NCBI GenBank assembly: GCA_018222405.1 | Contig: JAAFAI010000020.1 | Location: 1 to 64,000, forward strand | Source: Gammaproteobacteria bacterium | GTDB taxonomy: Bacteria; Pseudomonadota; Gammaproteobacteria; Enterobacterales; Alteromonadaceae | Direction: 5' to 3' | Length of the DNA: 64,000 bases | Shown here: one piece after another, positions 58,100 to 64,000 of the stretch | Layout of the letters: every line of letters begins with the position of its first letter | Position numbering within the stretch: the first letter of the stretch is position 1 | Position numbers and translations under genes: made by a program | The notes under the pieces: generated by a model | What the model was told of the DNA's origin: nothing | Databases searched by the model: none | Seen by the model: the letters and a program-made list of their open reading frames with translations, nothing else

Positions 58100-58888
58100 T
58101 TAAGATTTGATCTCACACAGAAAGCTTTTGACTAAGTCACTGAATTCCCTGCTAGCCTCAACAGAAGGAACATGTCCAATCGATTTTAACTCAACAACTG
58201 AAGTATTCAGTTTTCCGGCAAGTTGAACCAGGCTGCTAGTCGGTGTGGCGATATCATCCTGACCGGCAATGAGCATCACAGGAGTACTCACCGCTGTTAA
58301 CTTATTAGTCATATCCTGTTCACCGAGCCATGCACACAGTAACCCATAGGAACGATCATCCGTGCCAGCTAAGAATGACTGCCATTGGGAGAGTAGATTA
58401 GGGTAACTGGTCACACTGGTTTTACTAAACCATCGTTGAACCAAATCGCCTGCCATTTCCTGCAGGCCATGCTCAAGTACCTGAGATTGTCTGTCCAGCC
58501 AGGCTGCCTTACTGCCAATGACCATCCCGGTATTCGTTAATGTTGCACTCAGCAAACGCTCATTATGGTCAACCAGAAGTTGTTGACCAAGCATGCCACC
58601 AATAGATGTACCGACAAAATGAAACTGGGTAATGTTAAGCTCCGCACACAATGAGAGCAGATCGTCAGCCAGCTTTTCTGCCGGTAATGTTTCGAGTGAT
58701 TCGTCGTAGGGGGCACTCATGCCGTGGCCGGGGAGATCGTATCGCAATACGCTGAAATTGGAGGTCAGTTCAGGCACCAGATAACTCCAGGCATGCAGGT
58801 TCATTCCCAATGGATGGGATAAAATGACCGTCGGTTTTGCCGGACTATCAGTATACTGATAATTAATGCCTGCTTTAGATACTGGCAT
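58100..58888 (-). CDS. pcaD: 3-oxoadipate enol-lactonase
   Basis: Alpha/beta hydrolase opening 3-oxoadipate enol-lactone to 3-oxoadipate, where catechol and protocatechuate routes join. The 262 residues have the nucleophile elbow GTSIGG (S95), the acid in AGQDDIATP (D211/212) and His239 in SIGHVPS, with HPLGMN oxyanion strand near residue 25. Ribosome site AGGAG. Last gene of the operon, nine bases after pcaF. Confidence 0.93.
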   Translation of the reverse strand: MPVSKAGINYQYTDSPAKPTVILSHPLGMNLHAWSYLVPELTSNFSVLRYDLPGHGMSAPYDESLETLPAEKLADDLLSLCAELNITQFHFVGTSIGGMLGQQLLVDHNERLLSATLTNTGMVIGSKAAWLDRQSQVLEHGLQEMAGDLVQRWFSKTSVTSYPNLLSQWQSFLAGTDDRSYGLLCAWLGEQDMTNKLTAVSTPVMLIAGQDDIATPTSSLVQLAGKLNTSVVELKSIGHVPSVEASREFSDLVKSFLCEIKS

Positions 58889-58897
58889 AATAAACTC

Positions 58898-60100
58898 CTA
58901 TATCCGTTTTAAAAGTGTTGCGATGCCCTGACCAACGCCAATGCACATAGTACAGAGCGCGTAATCTGCGTTGGTTTGCTGCAACTGCAATGCGGCAGTT
59001 TGTAATAATCGGGCACCAGACATTCCCAGCGGATGACCTAGTGCTATCGCACCACCGTTGGGATTAACTCGCGGATCACCACTGGCGATACCGAGTTCCT
59101 GCATACAAGCAAGGCCCTGTGCAGCAAACGCTTCATTGAGTTCAATAATTCCAATGTCATCAAGACTAAGCTGTTGTTTTGCCAATAACTTGCGTACAGC
59201 AGGTACCGGTCCAATACCCATTACTGAAGGTTCGACCCCCGCCGTTGCCATGCCCTTAATTTGTGCCACAGGTTGTAAATTATACTTTTCTACAGCGGCT
59301 TCGCCAGCCACTATCATTGCTGCTGCCCCATCGTTAATACCGGAAGCATTACCAGCAGTTACTGAGCCATTGTCGCGGAACGGCGCCTTTAAGCTAGCCA
59401 GCGCTTCGAGGGTAGTTTGTGGGCGTAAATGTTCGTCAGTATCAATTACGACCGGTTCGCCTTTTCTTGGTTGATAAGTAACCGCAGTGATTTCTTTCGC
59501 AAATCGTCCACTATTTTGAGCGGCAGCCGCTTTTTGCTGTGAACGCAGGGCAAATTCATCCTGTGCGGCGCGGCTAATTCCATAGCGGGATGCAACGTTT
59601 TCCGCCGTTTCCGGCATGGTCTCTGTACCATAGGCTTTGTTTAGTGCAGGATTAATAAAACGCCAGCCCATGGTGGTATCTTCTAACCGTTGGCTGCGGT
59701 CGTAAGCACCGCTGCTTTTGCCCATTACGAAAGGGGCCCGGGACATTGACTCCACACCGCCGGCTAGGATGATATCGGCGTCGCCCGAAATAATTGAGCG
59801 GTAAGCCAGGCCAACTGCGTCCATACCTGAACCACAGAGACGGTTGATGGTGGTTGCCGGGACATCACAAGGTAAACCTGCCAGTAAAGTAGCCATTCTG
59901 CCAACATTTCGATTGTCTTCACCGGCCTGATTGGCACAACCGAAAAAAGCATCGTCGATGCGCTCAGGGGGAAGGTCAGGGCAGTCTTTCAGGACTGCAC
60001 TAATAACCTGGGCTAACAGATCGTCCGGCCTGATAGTAGCAAGCCCGCCACCGTAACGACCAATCGCCGAGCGCTTTGGGTGGCATAAATATACGTTCAT
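58898..60100 (-). CDS. pcaF: 3-oxoadipyl-CoA thiolase
   Basis: Cleaves 3-oxoadipyl-CoA to succinyl-CoA and acetyl-CoA. The 400 residues carry the nucleophile Cys89 in INRLCGSGMDA, GHPLGMSGARL with the catalytic His, and the second Cys in CTMCIGVGQG. Its ATG overlaps the catJ stop by four bases. Context makes the oxoadipyl substrate very likely over acetoacetyl-CoA. Confidence 0.94.
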   Translation of the reverse strand: MNVYLCHPKRSAIGRYGGGLATIRPDDLLAQVISAVLKDCPDLPPERIDDAFFGCANQAGEDNRNVGRMATLLAGLPCDVPATTINRLCGSGMDAVGLAYRSIISGDADIILAGGVESMSRAPFVMGKSSGAYDRSQRLEDTTMGWRFINPALNKAYGTETMPETAENVASRYGISRAAQDEFALRSQQKAAAAQNSGRFAKEITAVTYQPRKGEPVVIDTDEHLRPQTTLEALASLKAPFRDNGSVTAGNASGINDGAAAMIVAGEAAVEKYNLQPVAQIKGMATAGVEPSVMGIGPVPAVRKLLAKQQLSLDDIGIIELNEAFAAQGLACMQELGIASGDPRVNPNGGAIALGHPLGMSGARLLQTAALQLQQTNADYALCTMCIGVGQGIATLLKRI

Positions 60101-60918
60101 TGTGCATTCTCCAATTGACTGTGCGCTGCTTCAGTTACCCGTTTTAACTCTCTCAACACGTCAATTTCATTCTGTGTTGGCAAGTCGGTGGTCGCCAGTG
60201 CGTCGGCAAAGCGGATATCCCAGCCGGTTGCCTCAATAACCTGGTCTTTTGTGACCCCTGGGTGCAGGCTGACAACCATCAGCTCGTTAGTCTCAGTTTC
60301 AGGTTTAAGAATACACAAATCACTGATAACCAAAGTGGGGCCTTTACCAATGGTTGTTTTACCGCGACGGGCTTGCCCATCACGTCCGTAACCAAGGGTA
60401 GTAATAAAATCGACGTTCTTTACAAAGGTTCGTTTGGAGTGACGAACGGTAATGATGACTTCTTTGGCATTGGTCGAAATTTCCGGAGCGCCACCACCGC
60501 CTGGTAGCCGAACGCGGGGATTGGCATAGCAATGCGCACCGTCCGGGCCTTCGGGATTATGGCTTGCCGCAATGACGGTGGTGTTAATGTTGCCGTAGCG
60601 ATCAACCTGAGCTGTGCCTAAAAAACCAACGTCAATATGGCCGCCTTGTAACCAGTACCTGAACATTTCAGGTACCGCCACGGTGGTCAGCGCTGACTCG
60701 CAAAGCTCACCGTCACCGATTGACAGTGGCAATATCTGAGGCTTGGTTTCGATGGTACCCGACTCATAGATCAGGGTAATGCCCGGAGCGTGAGTTAACC
60801 GGGCTAGGTTAGCCGCCGCACTGGGTAAACCAATGCCGACAAAACAGGTGGAGTTATTGTTCAGGGCCCGGGATGCGGTAATTGTCATCATTTCGTCTGA
60901 GGTATACTGTGCTGTCAT
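60097..60918 (-). CDS. catJ: 3-oxoadipate CoA-transferase subunit B (CatJ type)
   Basis: Beta subunit activating 3-oxoadipate with succinyl-CoA. At 273 residues it is the long, glutaconate-CoA-transferase-like type (CatJ) rather than the shorter PcaJ. The active-site Glu lies in LIYESGTIE (about E55), with GIGLPSAAANLA and LPGGGGAPEI loops. It starts two bases after catI. Confidence 0.9.
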   Translation of the reverse strand: MTAQYTSDEMMTITASRALNNNSTCFVGIGLPSAAANLARLTHAPGITLIYESGTIETKPQILPLSIGDGELCESALTTVAVPEMFRYWLQGGHIDVGFLGTAQVDRYGNINTTVIAASHNPEGPDGAHCYANPRVRLPGGGGAPEISTNAKEVIITVRHSKRTFVKNVDFITTLGYGRDGQARRGKTTIGKGPTLVISDLCILKPETETNELMVVSLHPGVTKDQVIEATGWDIRFADALATTDLPTQNEIDVLRELKRVTEAAHSQLENAQ

Positions 60919-60920
60919 GA

Positions 60921-61733
60921 TTATTCTCCTGCTCCAAATACTTCTTCATCCAGCCATTTTTGGAACGGCTCCCTTTCACGGCTAATCCCATCCCATTTTT
61001 TGTAATAACTGTTGTCGCGAGGATAGTAACCCTGAGCATAGGAAGGTTTTGCTCCCAATGGTACAGTCGCAATGGCGTTTATAGTCCAGGCTGGAAGCAC
61101 ACAGCTGTTAGGGCCTGCTTGAAGATCGTCAACGATTTCTTCAACGGTGACGATGCTGTACGCTGTCGATAAAACAACTTCTTTCTGCACGCCCAGTATG
61201 CCTTCGATCAGTACGTTACCAGCACGGTCGGCTTTTTGAGCGTGAATGATACCCACATCCGGCTTTATGGCGGGTACCGCTGCCAGTACCTCGCCAGTGA
61301 AGGGGCAGGTTACCGACTTGATATTCGGGTTTACATGCTGCAGGTCGCTACCCACGTATCCTCTGAACACAGCCATGGGTAAACCTGATGCGCCAGCCTC
61401 ATAGGCATTGGCCATCGCGGCATGACTGTGTTCTTCAATTTCAAGCGGTGCAGGGTAGGCATTCTCGATGGCGTCACGCACGCGATGTAACGAGCCCACT
61501 CCGGGGTTACCACCCCAGGAAAAAATGAGTTTGCTAACACACCCCGCTCCAACCAGCTGATCGTAAATCAAATCTGGTGTCATTCTCACCAGTGTTAACC
61601 GACGACGTTGCTGACGAATGATTTCATGGCCAGCAGCAAAAGGAATGAGATGAGTAAAGCCTTCCATTGCTACGGTGTCACCATCTTTGACACCGTTAGC
61701 AATGGCATGTGAGAGCGTAGTAAATACTGTCAT
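60921..61733 (-). CDS. catI: 3-oxoadipate CoA-transferase subunit A (CatI type)
   Basis: Alpha subunit of the 3-oxoadipate CoA-transferase. The ATG at 61733 (MTVFTTLSHAI) gives 270 residues; the ATG at 61748 would lie inside the palindromic operator, so it is less likely. Marks: DGDTVAMEGFTHLIPFAAGHE, FSWGGNPGVGSLHR, the CatI/glutaconate-transferase type rather than PcaI. First gene of the catI-catJ-pcaF-pcaD operon. Confidence 0.9.
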   Translation of the reverse strand: MTVFTTLSHAIANGVKDGDTVAMEGFTHLIPFAAGHEIIRQQRRRLTLVRMTPDLIYDQLVGAGCVSKLIFSWGGNPGVGSLHRVRDAIENAYPAPLEIEEHSHAAMANAYEAGASGLPMAVFRGYVGSDLQHVNPNIKSVTCPFTGEVLAAVPAIKPDVGIIHAQKADRAGNVLIEGILGVQKEVVLSTAYSIVTVEEIVDDLQAGPNSCVLPAWTINAIATVPLGAKPSYAQGYYPRDNSYYKKWDGISREREPFQKWLDEEVFGAGE

Positions 61734-61740
61734 AATAAAA

Positions 61741-61774
61741 GTTCGCATTACGAATGTTGATTCATTATGCGAAC
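61741..61774. promoter_or_regulatory. 34-bp palindromic operator before catI
   Basis: GTTCGCATTACGAAT (61741-61755), GTTG, ATTCATTATGCGAAC (61760-61774): 15-base arms with two mismatches and eight perfectly matched outer bases. Lying next to the catI start and 155 bases from a divergent IclR-family gene, it is a candidate binding site for that regulator. Related PcaR/PcaU proteins bind comparable TTCG...CGAA palindromes. Confidence 0.65.
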
Positions 61775-61929
61775 AAATTAAGGATTTTAGCTTTAAAGGT
61801 CAAGCATTAAATGTTAAAAAGTTGCTATAGTTACTCCGGGGTTTGAATTATGTTTCTGATAATAAAAGAGAACTGGCACTTCGGTGCGGAATAGGAAATA
61901 ATTCAGAACAAGTAAAAAGAGATAAATTA

Positions 61930-62709
61930 ATGAGCGAAGAAAAAATACCGCCCACGCACCGGGATTACATCAGTGCGCTGGCAACGGGCCTGGAAGTGTT
62001 GAGTGCCTTTACTGCTGAGCACCGGGAAATGACGCTATCACAAGTGGCTGAACGAATGGGAATTGACCGGGCGAAAGCCAGGCGGTTTTTGCTTACATTG
62101 CATTCTCTGGGCTTTATACGTCGAGAAGGGCGAATATTTGCTCTGACCCCCAAAGTGTTATCGCTGGGACAGGCATACACTGCCAGCAATGATTATCTGG
62201 CAGTGGTTGAGCATTACCTCAAGGCAATTACTCAGCAGTTAGGCGAATCGGCATCTCTGGGTAAGTTAGATGGACATTCTGTCGTCTATGTTGCGCGTTC
62301 GCCCGCGTCACATCGGCTGATGTCGATTAATATTACCACGGGTACCCGGCTCCCTGCGCCCTATACGTCAATGGGAAGAGTGCTGGCGGCGCACCTGGAT
62401 GACCCTGAACAGGCTGCGTGGATTATCGACGCTGCGTTAGAAGCTCATACCCAAAATAGTCTTACCACGGTAAGTGAACTAAAAGAAGAGCTGGATAAAG
62501 TTAAACATCAGGGGTTTAGTATTGTCGATCAGGAACTGGAAGAAGGATTACGCTCGGTCGCAGTACCGGTTTTTAGCGGGAAAGGAAAGTTACTTGGGGC
62601 TATGAATATCAGTACTAACGCATCGCGAGTCAGTGTGGAAACACTCACAGGCAAGTGTTTACCGGTATTACTGGATGCTGCCAAACAAATTCAGACCGAT
62701 ACGCTCTAG
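61930..62709 (+). CDS. pcaR: IclR-family regulator of the pca/cat genes (PcaR-like)
   Basis: A 259-residue transcription factor taken from the ATG at 61930 (MSEEKIPPTHRDY); an in-frame TTG at 61843 would add 29 residues and lacks family support. The winged helix-turn-helix (about 15-75: TLSQVAERMGIDRAKARRFLLTL) is followed by the IclR effector domain with GTRLPAPYTSMGRVLAA and SIVDQELEEGLRSVAVPV. This effector-domain profile is that of PcaR/PcaU/PobR. Divergent from catI; likely an activator responding to 3-oxoadipate or muconate, which is inferred from family and place. Confidence 0.88.
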   Translation: MSEEKIPPTHRDYISALATGLEVLSAFTAEHREMTLSQVAERMGIDRAKARRFLLTLHSLGFIRREGRIFALTPKVLSLGQAYTASNDYLAVVEHYLKAITQQLGESASLGKLDGHSVVYVARSPASHRLMSINITTGTRLPAPYTSMGRVLAAHLDDPEQAAWIIDAALEAHTQNSLTTVSELKEELDKVKHQGFSIVDQELEEGLRSVAVPVFSGKGKLLGAMNISTNASRVSVETLTGKCLPVLLDAAKQIQTDTL

Positions 62710-62716
62710 TTCAACA

Positions 62717-63625
62717 TTAAGGGTAACGGCCTTCAATTCTGTTTAGCACTAATTCATCCAGTATTTCCATAGCTGCAGTCATAATTTCGTCTTCAGGCTC
62801 TTCCCTTTTGCTTAAGAATACTGGGCTTGTTATGCCTTCGCCTTTTAATCTGACGAAGGTCACGCCGTCTCTATTCATGCGCATAACCTGTTCCGGCACG
62901 AGCGTAAAGCCCATATCCGAAGCAACCAGTCCCAATGCGGTACCTACGTCATTTACCTGTTGAGCCACTTTTACTCTAAGCCCTCTGCTATTGAATAAAT
63001 CAAGACAGATATTGGCAAAGGTGGGGGCATTGCCAGCCGGATAGGTAATAAGCGGTAATTGAGCCAGTTCGTTCATTGAAATAGCACCTTCTGCCATGGG
63101 GTGATTGCAGGGCAGGGCCGCTAAAATAGGCTCACTAAAAAGTAATTTTTGCGTAACGTCTCCACCCAGTGAAGGCATGACTACCCGGCCAAATCCCATG
63201 TCAATTTTGCCGCATTTGAGCGCTTCTATTTGTTCGCCGGTTTTCATTTCGTGCAACTCCACACTGGCGAAATGGTGTTGTCTCAGACGCCTGACTAACT
63301 GTGGAAGCTGGCCATAAAAAATTGAGGGAACGAAGCCAATCCGAAAAATTCGTTTTTTCCCGGCATCAATTCGTTGGCTTTCTTTAACCGTAGCTTCCAG
63401 TTTATCGAGTATTAATTGAGCTTGTTGCCAGAAGTACTCCCCGGCCGGAGTCAGGCTTATACCACGGGCTTCACGTTGCACCAGCTGTACGCCTACTTCT
63501 TCTTCTAACTGTTTGATTTGTCTTGTAAGTGGGGGCTGAGCTATAAAGATTTTCTCAGCCGCTCTGGTCATGTTTTTCTCTTCTGCCACAGCGCAAAAAT
63601 AACGTAAATGTCTTAACTCCACCAT
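62717..63625 (-). CDS. catR: LysR-type regulator, CatM/BenM/CatR-like
   Basis: A 302-residue regulator: N-terminal winged HTH (LRYFCAVAEEKNMTRAAEKI to about 65) and periplasmic-binding-like effector domain. MVELRHLRYF and IAQPPLTRQIKQLEEEVG are characteristic of CatR/CatM/BenM. It is divergent from catB, as in those systems, so muconate is the expected inducer. Seven bases separate its end from the convergent IclR gene. Confidence 0.9.
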   Translation of the reverse strand: MVELRHLRYFCAVAEEKNMTRAAEKIFIAQPPLTRQIKQLEEEVGVQLVQREARGISLTPAGEYFWQQAQLILDKLEATVKESQRIDAGKKRIFRIGFVPSIFYGQLPQLVRRLRQHHFASVELHEMKTGEQIEALKCGKIDMGFGRVVMPSLGGDVTQKLLFSEPILAALPCNHPMAEGAISMNELAQLPLITYPAGNAPTFANICLDLFNSRGLRVKVAQQVNDVGTALGLVASDMGFTLVPEQVMRMNRDGVTFVRLKGEGITSPVFLSKREEPEDEIMTAAMEILDELVLNRIEGRYP

Positions 63626-63638
63626 ACCTCCCAGGTAT
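63624..63638. promoter_or_regulatory. CatM/BenM-type binding site ATAC-N7-GTAT
   Basis: ATACCTCCCAGGTAT at 63624-63638 fits ATAC-N7-GTAT, the site reported for BenM and CatM. It overlaps the catR start codon and lies about 95 bases before catB; a nested palindrome GGTATCGATACC (63634-63645) adjoins it. It could serve activation of catB and autorepression. Confidence 0.6.
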
Positions 63639-63729
63639 CGATACCAACTAAATCAATATTGGTTGTTAACAAAAAATATTTGTAAGTTACATCCAGACAT
63701 TTAATGGCAACACAATATTAACATTAATT

Positions 63730-64000
63730 ATGATAACACAGATTGATACCTATATCGTCGATATTCCGACCATCCGACCGCACAAATTGTCCATGACATC
63801 GATGGCAGTGCAGTCGATGGTGATTGTTCGAATTACTGACGATGAGGGCCGGCAGGGGATTGGCGAAGGCAGCACTATTGGTGGGTTGGCTTATGGGCCG
63901 GAAAGTCCGGAAAGTATCAAAACGAATATTGATACATATTTCGCCCCTTACCTGGTGGGTAAAACAGTGGATAGCCCCAGGTTGCTAATGCAGCACATGA
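63730..64000 (+). CDS. catB: Muconate cycloisomerase, N-terminal part (runs off window)
   Basis: Converts cis,cis-muconate to muconolactone. Ninety codons are visible from ATG 63730 to the edge without a stop. The opening MITQIDTYIVDIPTIRPHK, GIGEGSTIGGLAYGPESPES and IDTYFAPYLVGK match the muconate-cycloisomerase N-terminal domain of the enolase superfamily; the catalytic barrel lies beyond the window. Divergent from catR. Confidence 0.92.
   Translation, partial: MITQIDTYIVDIPTIRPHKLSMTSMAVQSMVIVRITDDEGRQGIGEGSTIGGLAYGPESPESIKTNIDTYFAPYLVGKTVDSPRLLMQHM

Overview
The window looks like chromosomal DNA of a marine gammaproteobacterium, most likely order Alteromonadales. This rests on gene order and protein character (apt-dnaX-ybaB-recR-htpG-adk, a full his operon with a leader peptide, a bioA/bioBFCD divergon, an RLAN/RimK-GNAT/C39 pair); no database search was possible. 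Coding density is high. I see no rRNA, tRNA, CRISPR array, transposase or integrase.

Layout. 1-4.3 kb: a chemoreceptor, then a three-gene cluster (hvfA-hvfB-hvfC) encoding a Cys-repeat RiPP precursor, its DUF692/MNIO modifying enzyme and a DUF2063 partner, followed by a tiny membrane protein. 4.3-12.9 kb: housekeeping block apt, dnaX (with an intact programmed -1 frameshift site), ybaB, recR, htpG, adk, interrupted by an inverted gene for an exported helical-repeat protein. 13-15.4 kb: MAPEG protein, DSD1-type PLP enzyme and a periplasmic solute-binding protein. 15.4-22.8 kb: hisGDCBHAF(IE) on the minus strand, preceded by a hisL leader with five consecutive His codons and an attenuator whose alternative pairings can be read directly.

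22.9-31.1 kb: an acidic hypothetical protein, an MMPL-type RND protein, a CBS-pair protein, a GNAT enzyme and an RND efflux pump with its adaptor. 31.2-37.2 kb: pqiABC translationally coupled to a membrane diguanylate cyclase, then asnS. 37.4-42.6 kb: small membrane proteins, a Ca/Na antiporter, and the RimK-like ATP-grasp plus GNAT/C39-peptidase pair, which looks like a peptide-tagging or peptide-metabolite system of unknown product. 42.6-48.4 kb: biotin synthesis (bioA divergent from bioBFCD, with a BirA-like operator over the bioB promoter) and pepE. 48.6-56.2 kb: low-molecular-weight tyrosine phosphatase fused by overlap to btuCD, a class II DAHP synthase, two small proteins, an Atm1-type ABC exporter, a solitary moaA and a GNAT. 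56.2-57.8 kb: a receiver-TPR protein whose phospho-acceptor Asp appears to be missing.

58.1-64 kb: a beta-ketoadipate (catechol ortho-cleavage) locus: pcaD, pcaF, catJ and catI on the minus strand behind a large palindrome, a divergent IclR regulator, a CatM/BenM-like LysR regulator, and the start of catB running off the window edge. Together these convert muconate via enol-lactone and 3-oxoadipate to succinyl-CoA and acetyl-CoA.

The most interesting system is the hvfABC cluster. The precursor carries fourteen EGKCG motifs in seven tandem 17-residue units, with every cysteine of the protein inside a motif. This fits the recently recognised copper-buffering RiPP (bufferin/HvfA) families, but with an expanded motif array.
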